A stretch of DNA of 64,000 nucleotides, taken from contig NZ_JAKRKC020000002.1 in assembly GCF_022664455.2 (NCBI RefSeq), forward strand, positions 1,550,001 to 1,614,000, in the 5' to 3' direction. The notes beneath the pieces are model-generated. The model was not told the DNA's origin and searched no databases. It saw only the letters and a list, made by a program, of their open reading frames with translations. Made by a program: the position numbers and the translations under genes. Shown here piece by piece: positions 56,334 to 64,000 of this stretch. Origin of the DNA: Actinomadura luzonensis (GTDB lineage: Bacteria; Actinomycetota; Actinomycetes; Streptosporangiales; Streptosporangiaceae). How positions within the stretch are numbered: position 1 is the first letter of the stretch; each line of letters starts with the position of its first letter.

Positions 56334-57763
56334 ACCCCCGGCGCTGGTGGATCCTCCTCGTCCTGTGCCTGGCCCTGCTGGTGCTGGTCGTCGACAACAC
56401 CGTGCTCAACCTGGCGATCCCCTCGCTCAACCAGGAGCTGGGCGCCACCCCGTCGGACATTCAATGGATCATCGACGCCTACGTGCTGGCCTACGCCGGC
56501 CTCCTGCTGACCTCCGGCGCGCTGTCCGACCGCTACGGGCGGCGCCGCCTGCTGATCATCGGCCTGGTGTTCTTCGGCGGCGCGTCGCTGCTGGCCGTGC
56601 TGGTGTCGGAGCCGTGGCAGCTCATCGCCGCCCGGGCGCTGATGGGCGTCGGCGGCTCGCTCGTCATGCCGTCCACGCTGTCGATCCTGCTGACCGTCTT
56701 CGACGAGGAGGAGCGGCGCAAGGCGATGGCCGCCTGGAGCGCGGTGGCGCTGGTCGGCCTGGTGTCCGGCCCGACCCTCGGCGGCTTCCTGCTGGAGCAC
56801 TACTGGTGGGGCTCGGTCTTCCTGCTGAACGTGCCCATCGCGGCGATCGCCGTCGTGGCCGCCGTGACCCTCATGCCGGAGAGCCGCAGCGAGGGGCGCC
56901 GGATCGACCCCGTCGGCGTCGTGCTGTCGATCGCCGGCCTGACCGCCGCCGTCTACGTGATCATCGAGCGGGAGTGGAACCTCCCGGTCATCGCGGTGGC
57001 GGTGCTCGCCCTCGCCGCGTTCGTGGTGTGGGAACGCCGCCAGGAGCAGCCGATGCTGCCGCTGCACCTGTTCGCCGACCGCAACTTCGGCGGCGCGTCG
57101 TTCTCGATCCTGCTGATGTCCTTCGGCGCGGGCGCGGTGATGCTGATGCTCACCCAGTACCTGCAGTACGTGCTGGGCTACACCGAGATCCAGGCCGGTC
57201 TCGCCATGCTGCCCTACGCCGTGGCCGCCGCCGTCTTCAACGGCGTGGGCGCGGGGCTCGGGCAGCGGGTGAGCAACCGGGTGCTGGTGGGCGCGGGGCT
57301 GGTGCTCATGGCCGGAGGCTTCGTCGTCATGGCGCTGACCACCGGCTACTGGGGGCTGCTGAGCGGGCTGGTCGTCATGGGCGTCGGCGGCGGCCTGGCC
57401 GGCCCGTCGGCCTACGCCTCGCTGATGAACGCGATCCCCGTCGAGCACGCCGGGGTCGGCTCGGCGCTGAACGACACCGTCCAGCAGGTCGGCGTGGCGC
57501 TGAGCATCGCGATCCTGGGCAGCGTGCTGGCCGGCCGCTACACCGCCGAGATGCCCGCCGGCCTGCCGGCGGCGGCCAGGGAGTCGGTCGGCGGCGCGCA
57601 CCTGCTCGGCCTGAACGGGCCCGCCGACGCGGCCTTCACCTCGGCGATGCACCTCGGCGCGTGGGTGGGCGCGGCCTTCTGCGTCGCGGCGGCGCTGCTC
57701 GCGGTGTCGGTGCTGCGCCCGGCCAGGCCCGCCGAGCCCGCGCAGCCGGTTTACACCTCGTAA
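56312..57763 (+). CDS. MFS drug exporter, DHA2 family
   Basis: The 483-residue, about 14-helix transporter begins at a GTG at 56312 (MTSNTVRDPRRWWILLVLCL); an in-frame start at 56285 would lie inside the operator. Motif A is GALSDRYGRRRLL, and early sequence is VVDNTVLNLAIPSLNQELGA. Later segments include GVGSALNDTVQQVGVALSIAILGS. This family exports antibiotics and other lipophilic compounds by proton antiport. Regulation by the divergent TetR through the operator array is likely. Confidence 0.92.
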   Translation: MTSNTVRDPRRWWILLVLCLALLVLVVDNTVLNLAIPSLNQELGATPSDIQWIIDAYVLAYAGLLLTSGALSDRYGRRRLLIIGLVFFGGASLLAVLVSEPWQLIAARALMGVGGSLVMPSTLSILLTVFDEEERRKAMAAWSAVALVGLVSGPTLGGFLLEHYWWGSVFLLNVPIAAIAVVAAVTLMPESRSEGRRIDPVGVVLSIAGLTAAVYVIIEREWNLPVIAVAVLALAAFVVWERRQEQPMLPLHLFADRNFGGASFSILLMSFGAGAVMLMLTQYLQYVLGYTEIQAGLAMLPYAVAAAVFNGVGAGLGQRVSNRVLVGAGLVLMAGGFVVMALTTGYWGLLSGLVVMGVGGGLAGPSAYASLMNAIPVEHAGVGSALNDTVQQVGVALSIAILGSVLAGRYTAEMPAGLPAAARESVGGAHLLGLNGPADAAFTSAMHLGAWVGAAFCVAAALLAVSVLRPARPAEPAQPVYTS

Positions 57764-57831
57764 CCCTTTTTCTGCGCGGGCCGACAGGTTGCGGGTAGGA
57801 GCACGGCGAGCGGGACGGGATACTCGATAAC

Positions 57832-59112
57832 ATGTCGGAGCTACTCGCGCGCCACCGGGCAGTGATGCCCAACTGGCTGGCGCTCAACTACACCGAGCCC
57901 ATCGAGATCGTCAGCGGTAAAGGCAACCGGGTCGTCGACGCCGACGGCAAGAGCTACCTCGACTTCTTCGCCGGCATCCTGACCAACATGATCGGCTACG
58001 ACGTGCCGGAGGTGCGCGAGGCCGTCGAGCGCCAGCTCGCCACGGGGGTCGTGCACACCAGCACGGTCTACCTGCTGCGCGGCCAGATCGAGCTGGCGGA
58101 GAAGATCGCCCGGCTGTCCGGCATCCCCGACGCCAAGGTCTTCTTCACCAACTCCGGCACCGAGGCCAACGAGACGGCGCTGCTGCTGGCGACGTACGCG
58201 CGAAAGAGCGACCAGGTGCTCGCCATGCGGCAGAGCTACCACGGCCGCAGCTTCGGCGCCATCAGCGTCACCTCCAACCGCTCGTGGAAGAACAACTCGC
58301 TCTCCCCGCTCAACGTGCACTTCCTGCACGGCGCCGACCGGCACCTGACCCAGTTCAAGGGCCTGTCGGACGCCGACTACATCGCCGCGTGCGTGGACGA
58401 CCTGCGCCACGTCCTGGCCACCGCCGTCTCCGCCGACGTGGCCGCGCTCATCGCCGAGCCGATCCAGGGCGTGGGCGGGTTCACCATGGCGCCCGACGGG
58501 CTGTTCGCGGCGTACAAGGAGGTGCTGGACGAGCAGGGCATCCTGTTCATCTCGGACGAGGTGCAGACCGGCTGGGGCCGCACCGGCAGCGCGTTCTTCG
58601 GCATCCAGAACCACGGCGTCACCCCCGACATGATCACCTTCGCCAAGGGCCTCGGCAACGGCTTCGCCGTGGGCGGCATCGTGGCGCGCGGCGACCTCAT
58701 GGACGGCCCCCACGCGGTGGGCCTGTCCACCTTCGGCGGCAACCCGATCTCCATGGCCGCCGCCAACGCCACCCTCGACTACGTGCTCGACCACGACCTC
58801 CAGGCCAACGCCGCGCGCACCGGCGCGATCATCATCGACGGCCTCAAGGAGGCCGCCCAGCGCCTGTCCTGCGTCAAGGACGTGCGCGGCAAGGGCCTGA
58901 TGTTCGCCGTCGAGCTGGAGAGCCCCGCGCAGGCGGCCCGGTTCATGGAGGAGACCAAGCGGGCGGGCCTGCTCGCGGGCAAGGGCGGCCTGTACGGCAC
59001 CGCCATCCGCATGGCCCCGCCCCTCACGCTCACCGTGGAGGAGGCCGTCGAGGGGCTCGGCATCATCGTCAGCGCGTTGGAGACCATCGACGCGGAGGCG
59101 GCGGAGCGGTGA
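57832..59112 (+). CDS. Class III (PLP) aminotransferase
   Basis: The 426-residue enzyme has FFTNSGTEANETALLLA, the PLP-binding ISDEVQTGWGRTG, and the Schiff-base Lys272 in FAKGLGNGFA. The C-terminal part carries STFGGNPISMAAANAT. Class III enzymes move amino groups from omega-amino acids (GABA, beta-alanine, ornithine) or polyamines. It overlaps the semialdehyde dehydrogenase gene by 4 bp (GTGA), so amine to semialdehyde to acyl-CoA is a likely two-step route. Beta-alanine or 3-aminoisobutyrate is plausible; the exact substrate is not readable. Confidence 0.92.
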   Translation: MSELLARHRAVMPNWLALNYTEPIEIVSGKGNRVVDADGKSYLDFFAGILTNMIGYDVPEVREAVERQLATGVVHTSTVYLLRGQIELAEKIARLSGIPDAKVFFTNSGTEANETALLLATYARKSDQVLAMRQSYHGRSFGAISVTSNRSWKNNSLSPLNVHFLHGADRHLTQFKGLSDADYIAACVDDLRHVLATAVSADVAALIAEPIQGVGGFTMAPDGLFAAYKEVLDEQGILFISDEVQTGWGRTGSAFFGIQNHGVTPDMITFAKGLGNGFAVGGIVARGDLMDGPHAVGLSTFGGNPISMAAANATLDYVLDHDLQANAARTGAIIIDGLKEAAQRLSCVKDVRGKGLMFAVELESPAQAARFMEETKRAGLLAGKGGLYGTAIRMAPPLTLTVEEAVEGLGIIVSALETIDAEAAER

Positions 59113-60617
59113 AGTCGGTCGAGCACTGGATCAACGGCGCTCCGGCCGGAGGCGGCTCGGGCCGCTCGGCGGAACTGTTCGACCCGGCCACCGGCGAGGT
59201 GTCGGGCCACGTGGCGCTGGCCTCCCCCGCCGACGTGGACGCGGCCGTGGCGGCCGCCGTGGCCGCCTTCCCCGCCTGGCGGGACGCCTCGCTGACCAAG
59301 CGCACGCAGGTGTTGTTCCGCTTCCGCGAGCTGATGGTGGCCCACCGCGACGAGCTGGCCGCGCTGATCTCCGCCGAGCACGGCAAGGTGCACGCCGACG
59401 CGCTCGGCGAGGTGGCCCGCGGCCTGGAGGTCGTGGAGTTCGCCTGCGGCATCCCGCACCTGCTCAAGGGCGGCTTCAGCGAGGGCGTCTCGACGCGGGT
59501 GGACTCGTACTCGTTGCGGCAGCCGCTCGGCGTGGTGGCCGGGATCACCCCGTTCAACTTCCCGGCCATGGTGCCGATGTGGATGTTCCCGCTGGCCGTG
59601 GCGTGCGGCAACACGTTCATCCTGAAGCCGTCGGAGAAGGACCCGTCGGCGTCGCTGCTGATGGCGCGGCTGTGGCAGGAGGCCGGGCTGCCCGACGGCG
59701 TGTTCAACGTCGTGCAGGGCGACAAGACGGCCGTGGACCGGCTGCTGGAGCACCCCGACGTCAAGGCCGTCTCGTTCGTCGGCTCCACCCCGATCGCCCG
59801 CTACGTCTACGGGACCGGCACCGCCCACGGCAAGCGGGTGCAGGCGCTCGGCGGCGCGAAGAACCACATGCTGGTGCTCCCGGACGCGGACCTCGACCTG
59901 GTGGCGGACTCGGCGGTGTCGGCCGGGTTCGGCTCGGCGGGGGAGCGGTGCATGGCGATCTCCGTCGTGCTCGCGGTGGAACCGATCGGCGACGACCTGG
60001 TCAAGAAGATCACCGAACGGGTGGACAAGCTCGTGGTCGGCCCCGGCGACGACCCCAAGGCCGAGATGGGCCCGCTGGTCACCGCCGCGCACCGCGACAA
60101 GGTCGCCTCCTACCTGGACCTCGGCGTCGAGGAGGGCGCGGAGCTGGTCGTGGACGGCCGGCGCACGCCGATCCTGGGCGGCGGCACGGCGGAGGACACG
60201 CCGGGCTTCTGGCTCGGCCCCACGGTCCTGGACCGGGTGCCGCCGGGCTCGCGCACGCACCGCGAGGAGATCTTCGGCCCGGTGCTGTCGATCGTGCGCG
60301 TGGGCTCGTACGAGGAGGGCCTGGAGCTGATCAACAGCGGCGAGTACGGCAACGGCACCGCCATCTTCACCAACGACGGCGGCGCGGCCCGGCGCTTCCA
60401 GAACGAGGTGGAGGTCGGCATGATCGGCGTCAACGTGCCGATCCCGGTGCCGATGGCCTTCTACAGCTTCGGCGGCTGGAAGGCGTCGCTGTTCGGCGAC
60501 ACCCACGTGCACGGCACCGAGGGCGTGCACTTCTACACCCGCGGCAAGGTCGTCACCTCGCGCTGGCTCGACCCCTCGCACGGCGGCGTGAACCTGGGCT
60601 TCCCCACGAACAGGTAA
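59109..60617 (+). CDS. mmsA: CoA-acylating methylmalonate-semialdehyde dehydrogenase
   Basis: The 502-residue aldehyde dehydrogenase begins EHWINGAPAGGGSGRSAELFDPATG. The catalytic Cys281 lies in GSAGERCMAIS, and FNFPAMVPMWMFPLA and SFVGSTPIARYVY are typical of MMSDH (ALDH6). These enzymes convert malonate or methylmalonate semialdehyde to acetyl-CoA or propionyl-CoA and CO2. Translationally coupled to the upstream aminotransferase, it would complete beta-alanine (or 3-aminoisobutyrate) breakdown. Confidence 0.93.
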   Translation: MKSVEHWINGAPAGGGSGRSAELFDPATGEVSGHVALASPADVDAAVAAAVAAFPAWRDASLTKRTQVLFRFRELMVAHRDELAALISAEHGKVHADALGEVARGLEVVEFACGIPHLLKGGFSEGVSTRVDSYSLRQPLGVVAGITPFNFPAMVPMWMFPLAVACGNTFILKPSEKDPSASLLMARLWQEAGLPDGVFNVVQGDKTAVDRLLEHPDVKAVSFVGSTPIARYVYGTGTAHGKRVQALGGAKNHMLVLPDADLDLVADSAVSAGFGSAGERCMAISVVLAVEPIGDDLVKKITERVDKLVVGPGDDPKAEMGPLVTAAHRDKVASYLDLGVEEGAELVVDGRRTPILGGGTAEDTPGFWLGPTVLDRVPPGSRTHREEIFGPVLSIVRVGSYEEGLELINSGEYGNGTAIFTNDGGAARRFQNEVEVGMIGVNVPIPVPMAFYSFGGWKASLFGDTHVHGTEGVHFYTRGKVVTSRWLDPSHGGVNLGFPTNR

Positions 60618-60628
60618 GCCCCCGCACC

Positions 60629-60658
60629 GGCCGGGAAGGACCGCCGTCCTTCCCGGCC
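60629..60658 (+). terminator. Terminator after mmsA
   Basis: GGCCGGGAAGGAC (60629-60641) pairs perfectly with GTCCTTCCCGGCC (60646-60658) around a 4-nt loop, 12 bp past the mmsA stop. Confidence 0.8.
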
Positions 60659-60701
60659 GCGTCCCGGTAAGCTCCTAGGGCACCGGACAGAGGGGGACAT
60701 C

Positions 60702-61844
60702 GTGCATCGCCGACGTACTTATGCCCTGGCGCTCGCCGCGGCGGCGCTGGTGGCCGGCACGGGCGCGGCGAGCCCGACCCCCGCCCCGGCGTCGTTCGTC
60801 AAGCCGAAGGCCACGCCCAGCCCCTCGCCGACGGCCACCCCCACGGCGACCCAGAGCGACGGCACCCTCCAGATCCTCACCTATCGCGGCTACGCCGAGT
60901 ACGGCGGCGTCAGCCCCCGCTTCAACTGGGTGGGCGACTTCGAGAAGGAGACCGGCTGCCGCATCGCCAAGCTCGACACCGTGCAGACCGCCGAGGACAT
61001 GATCAAGCAGGTCGGGGCCCGCCCCTACGATCTGATCTCGGCCGGCCCCGCGCTCGCGGGCGGCCTCATCGCGGCCAAGCAGGTGCAGCCCGTCGACCCG
61101 GCCAAGGTCGACGGCTACGACGACCTCGGCGAGCGCCTCCGCGACCTGACCACCGTGTCGGGCAAGGTGTACGGGGTGCCGTACCTGTGGGGCTACCACG
61201 AGTTCGTCTACGACCCGGCCAGGGTCAAGGGCGAGCTGAAGGAGGCGTTCGCCTCCAGCCGCACGGCGCTCCGCGACAGCCCCATGACCCTCGCCGACGC
61301 CGCGCTGGCCGCCGGCAAGGGCGGCGACGACCCGTTCGCGCTCACTCAGGAGCAGCTCGACGCGGCCGTGGGCCTGCTGGAGGGGGCCAAGGAGCGCACG
61401 TACTGGAAGAACCCGCTCGACCTGGTCAAGGGCTTCGCGACCGGCGAGCTGGACTACGCGCAGGCCACCCCCTACTACCGGCTGCTGCTGCAGAAGGCCG
61501 GTCTCGGGGTCAGGACGGCCGCCGCCCGCGAGACCACCGGCTGGGCCGACTCCTGGATGCTCGGCGCGAACGTGCCCGACACGACGTGCGCCTACCGCTG
61601 GCTCAACTGGATGACCGCGCCGAACGCCCAGCGCGACGCCGCGGCCTGGACGGGGCTGGCGCCCGCGAACGCGAAGGCGTGCAAGGGGCGGGCCAGGGAG
61701 ATCTGCCAGGCGTACGGGGTGGGCGACGCCAAGCGCCTGGAGCGGGTGGCCTTCGCCGAGCGGCCGCCCGCGGGCTGCCGCGAGCAGGACGGCTGCCCCG
61801 GCTACGACGCCTGGGCCAAGCTGTGGGACAAGCTGGCCAAGTAG
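60702..61844 (+). CDS. Extracellular solute-binding protein, spermidine/putrescine type
   Basis: The 380-residue protein starts at a GTG at 60702 behind GAGGGGG. A signal peptide and a Pro/Thr linker precede the binding fold: LQILTYRGYAEYGGVSPRFNWVGDFEKETGC, then PYLWGYHEFVYDPARVKG and KGFATGELDYAQATPYYR. It matches PotD/PotF-like polyamine-binding proteins. No permease or ATPase genes are adjacent, so it is an orphan. In a block with amine-catabolic enzymes and gabT, polyamine or GABA uptake or sensing is a reasonable guess. Confidence 0.85.
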   Translation: MHRRRTYALALAAAALVAGTGAASPTPAPASFVKPKATPSPSPTATPTATQSDGTLQILTYRGYAEYGGVSPRFNWVGDFEKETGCRIAKLDTVQTAEDMIKQVGARPYDLISAGPALAGGLIAAKQVQPVDPAKVDGYDDLGERLRDLTTVSGKVYGVPYLWGYHEFVYDPARVKGELKEAFASSRTALRDSPMTLADAALAAGKGGDDPFALTQEQLDAAVGLLEGAKERTYWKNPLDLVKGFATGELDYAQATPYYRLLLQKAGLGVRTAAARETTGWADSWMLGANVPDTTCAYRWLNWMTAPNAQRDAAAWTGLAPANAKACKGRAREICQAYGVGDAKRLERVAFAERPPAGCREQDGCPGYDAWAKLWDKLAK

Positions 61845-61868
61845 CCCCGCCGGCCTGGGGGCCCGCCG

Positions 61869-62069
61869 TCAGCGGGAGGGGAACGCGACCACCGTGGCGA
61901 GCGGCGCCGGCATGAGCGCCTCCGCGCAGTCGGCGCAGGCCAGCACCGGCGCGTCGTCGGGCAGCCGGCCCACCCGCACGCGGGGGCGCGGCCAGCGCTT
62001 GTGGCAGACGACGCAGGCGTCGCCGTCGCGCTGAGCCAAGCTCAGGCCCTCAGGGTCGAACGTCAACAT
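61869..62069 (-). CDS. Small zinc-ribbon protein
   Basis: The 66-residue protein starts at an ATG at 62069. Two CxxC pairs (CVVCHKRW near residue 18 and CADCAEAL near residue 48) form a probable zinc ribbon. It begins MLTFDPEGLSLAQRDGDAC. A longer frame upstream is unlikely to be used. Function unknown. Confidence 0.7.
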   Translation of the reverse strand: MLTFDPEGLSLAQRDGDACVVCHKRWPRPRVRVGRLPDDAPVLACADCAEALMPAPLATVVAFPSR

Positions 62070-62233
62070 ACTCCGCGCCGTTCTTGTCGGACCCCAGTTC
62101 ATCACGTTCCCAGCAGCCATCGCCCATCCGTATGTCGGATCCGTTATAACCCTGACCGCGGCCATGAGCGTCCTGCTGAGCGTCAAGTCAGGGTGAATTC
62201 TCTACCCTCCTGCCGGGCTTTACACCAACAAAA

Positions 62234-62264
62234 TCGGGCATCCAGCCACAAGTTGGATGCCCGA
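62234..62264 (-). terminator. gabT terminator
   Basis: TCGGGCATCCA (62234-62244) pairs with TGGATGCCCGA (62254-62264) around a 9-nt loop. On the − strand it follows gabT by 14 bp and is trailed by TTTTGTTGG, a partial U-tract. Confidence 0.85.
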
Positions 62265-62277
62265 AATCGAGGGATAT

Positions 62278-63606
62278 CTACAGTTCGGCGATGGCTTTCT
62301 CAAGGATCCCCAGGCCCTCGTCGAGCAGGTGCTCGGGGATCACCAGCGGGGGCAGGAAACGCAGCACGTTGCCGTACGTGCCGGCGGTCAGCACCAGCAG
62401 GCCCTCGGCGTGGCAGCGCTTGACGACCTCCTGCACGGCGGTCGGGTTCGGCTCCTTGGTGCCGGGCTCGACCAGCTCGATCGCGATCATCGCGCCCCGG
62501 CCCCGGACGTCGCCGATGACGTCGAAGCGCTCCTTCAGCGCCTCCAGCCGGGGGAGCATGATCTCGCCGATGCGGCGGGCCCGCGCGACCAGGTCCTCCT
62601 CCTCGATGGTCTCCAGCACGCCGAGCGCGGCCTCGCAGGCCAGCGGGTTGCCGCCGTACGTGCCGCCGAGCCCGCCCACGTGCACCCGGTCCATGAGCTC
62701 CGCGCGGCCGGTCACGGCGGCCAGCGGCAGGCCGCCCGCGATGCCCTTGGCGGTGGTGATGATGTCGGGAACGACGCCCTCGTCCTCGCAGGCGAACAAC
62801 GTGCCGGTGCGGGCGAAGCCGGTCTGCACCTCGTCGGCCACGAACACGATGCCGTTGGCCCGGCAGAACTCGGCGACGCGCGGCAGGAAGCCCCGGGCGG
62901 GCACGATGAAGCCGCCCTCGCCGGCGATCGGCTCGATCACCACGGCGGCCACGTTCTCGGCGCCGATCTGCTTGGTGATCGCGTCGATGGCCTGCTCGGC
63001 GGCCTCCTCGGCGCAGTTCTCCGGGCCGGTCGGCCAGCGGAACGGGTAGGCCAGCGGCACCCGGTACACCTCCGGCGCGAACGGGCCGAAGCGGTGCTTG
63101 TACGGCATGTTCTTGGCGGTCAGCGTCATCGTCAGCAACGTGCGGCCGTGGTAGCCGTGGTCGAAGACGACGACCGCCTGGCGGCCGGTGGCGTGCCGGG
63201 CGATCTTGACGGCGTTCTCGACGGCCTCGGCGCCCGAGTTCACCAGGAACGTGCGCTTCTCGTGGTCGCCCGGGGTCAGCTCGTTCAGCTTCTCGCAGAC
63301 CCGCACGTACGACTCGTACGGCGTCACCATGAAGCAGGTGTGGGTGAAGTCGGCCACCTGCCGCCGCACGCGCTCCACGACCTTGGGGGCGGCGTTGCCG
63401 ACGTTCGTCACGGCGATGCCGGAGCCGAAGTCGATCAGCGAGTTGCCGTCGGCGTCCTGCACCACGCCGCCGCCGGCGCGGGTGACGAAGACCGGCAGCG
63501 TGGTGCCGATGCCGGGCGGGACGGCGGCCTGCTTGCGGGCCAGCAGCTCCTGGGACTTGGGGCCGGGGATCGCGGTCACGACGCGCCGCTCCTGCGGAAT
63601 GCTCAT
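62278..63606 (-). CDS. gabT: 4-aminobutyrate aminotransferase
   Basis: The 442-residue class III enzyme starts at an ATG at 63606. It has TFLVNSGAEAVENAVKIARHATGR, the YHGRTLLTMTLTAKNMPYK segment, FVADEVQTGFARTGTLFA, and the Schiff-base Lys in IITTAKGIAGGLP. The sequence and length match actinobacterial GabT, which passes the amino group of GABA to 2-oxoglutarate to give succinate semialdehyde. It diverges from a PucR regulator that probably activates it with GABA, and a clear terminator follows. Confidence 0.94.
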   Translation of the reverse strand: MSIPQERRVVTAIPGPKSQELLARKQAAVPPGIGTTLPVFVTRAGGGVVQDADGNSLIDFGSGIAVTNVGNAAPKVVERVRRQVADFTHTCFMVTPYESYVRVCEKLNELTPGDHEKRTFLVNSGAEAVENAVKIARHATGRQAVVVFDHGYHGRTLLTMTLTAKNMPYKHRFGPFAPEVYRVPLAYPFRWPTGPENCAEEAAEQAIDAITKQIGAENVAAVVIEPIAGEGGFIVPARGFLPRVAEFCRANGIVFVADEVQTGFARTGTLFACEDEGVVPDIITTAKGIAGGLPLAAVTGRAELMDRVHVGGLGGTYGGNPLACEAALGVLETIEEEDLVARARRIGEIMLPRLEALKERFDVIGDVRGRGAMIAIELVEPGTKEPNPTAVQEVVKRCHAEGLLVLTAGTYGNVLRFLPPLVIPEHLLDEGLGILEKAIAEL

Positions 63607-63698
63607 GCCTCCGACGCTACGGCCGCCTCCCACCTGCGCCGATACGTCGATATGGCACACTGGGGGTGCTCGTCTTCGCCGGAATGGACAAAACCCGC

Positions 63699-64000
63699 AT
63701 GCCGCCTACGCTGCAGACCGTCGTGCGCCGGATGGGCCTGCGGCCGCTGGCCGGCCCCGTGCCGCCGGAGCGCGTGGTGCGCTGGGTGGCGGTGAGCGAG
63801 CTGGCCGATCCCACACCGTACCTGGAGGGGGACGAGCTGCTGCTCACCACCGGGCTGCGGATGGAAGGCGACCTGGCCGGATCGGACCTGGCCGGATACG
63901 TCGGGCGGCTGGTGGCGCGGGGCGTCGCCGGGCTCGGCTTCGGCGTCGGCGTGTCGCACGAGGAGGTGCCCGGCGCGCTCGTCGCGGCGGCCGGGGAGGC
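63699..64000 (+). CDS. PucR-family regulator, N-terminal part (runs off the right edge)
   Basis: An ATG at 63699 opens MPPTLQTVVRRMGLRPLAG and runs to the edge (about 100 residues). The pattern VVRWVAVSELADPTPYLEGDELLLTTGLRM is the PucR ligand-binding N-terminus, shared with the 52136-53755 protein. The start lies 92 bp from gabT on the opposite strand, the usual position of the GABA-pathway activator. The helix-turn-helix is beyond the window. Confidence 0.85.
   Translation, partial: MPPTLQTVVRRMGLRPLAGPVPPERVVRWVAVSELADPTPYLEGDELLLTTGLRMEGDLAGSDLAGYVGRLVARGVAGLGFGVGVSHEEVPGALVAAAGE

Overview
The window is about 70% GC with dense, mostly short-spaced genes, many GTG and TTG starts, and an rRNA operon in the middle. 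The 16S rRNA reads as an actinomycete of the Streptosporangiaceae, with a Nonomuraea-like signature in the parts I can compare by eye. Genus is an inference; family is fairly secure.

Layout. 1-6.1 kb: start of a SARP regulator, a beta-lactamase-fold hydrolase, a secreted esterase lipoprotein, an SCO6745-type protein and a secreted PL11 rhamnogalacturonan lyase with a LacI-type operator. 6.4-12.2 kb: a stress and redox block (F420 oxidoreductase, small membrane protein plus universal stress protein, RsbW-like kinase, CBS-BON protein, acyl-CoA ligase, CBS protein, flavodoxin). A 15-bp motif lies 57-66 bp upstream of four of these genes and suggests a DosR-like dormancy regulon. 12.2-18.6 kb: SGNH hydrolase, a frameshifted DUF6493-like gene, a rifampicin monooxygenase (rox) with a short leader ORF, and a secreted SnoaL-like protein. 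18.7-31.4 kb: a LuxR-LAL regulator, hydrolases, a MarR/WrbA/MFS module around a perfect 18-bp palindrome, AraC, a broken FUSC exporter with MarR, and a pirin-TPR operon. 31.5-37.8 kb: a two-component system with a frameshifted kinase, a serine hydrolase, a DUF4328 protein, and two truncated genes fused end to end.

37.8-43.6 kb: one rrn operon (16S-23S-5S, no spacer tRNA). Its 16S contains a foreign, pyrimidine-rich block in a universally conserved region. 43.8-48.1 kb: a 1451-residue STAND NTPase ending in fourteen 42-residue TPR-like units. 48.2-52.1 kb: LysE exporter with divergent Lrp, a phosphodiester glycosidase, and an auxiliary-type tryptophanyl-tRNA synthetase behind a Trp-Trp leader peptide with a three-way attenuator. 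52.1-57.8 kb: PucR, acyl-CoA synthetase, and a TetR-MFS pair with iterated operators. 57.8-64 kb: amine and GABA catabolism (class III aminotransferase plus semialdehyde dehydrogenase, polyamine-type binding protein, gabT and its divergent PucR).

Several genes (DUF6493, FUSC, histidine kinase, secreted repeat protein) carry clustered frameshifts, and the 16S is corrupted. Together these point to local sequence or assembly errors as well as possible real decay, so lesions here need read-level confirmation.
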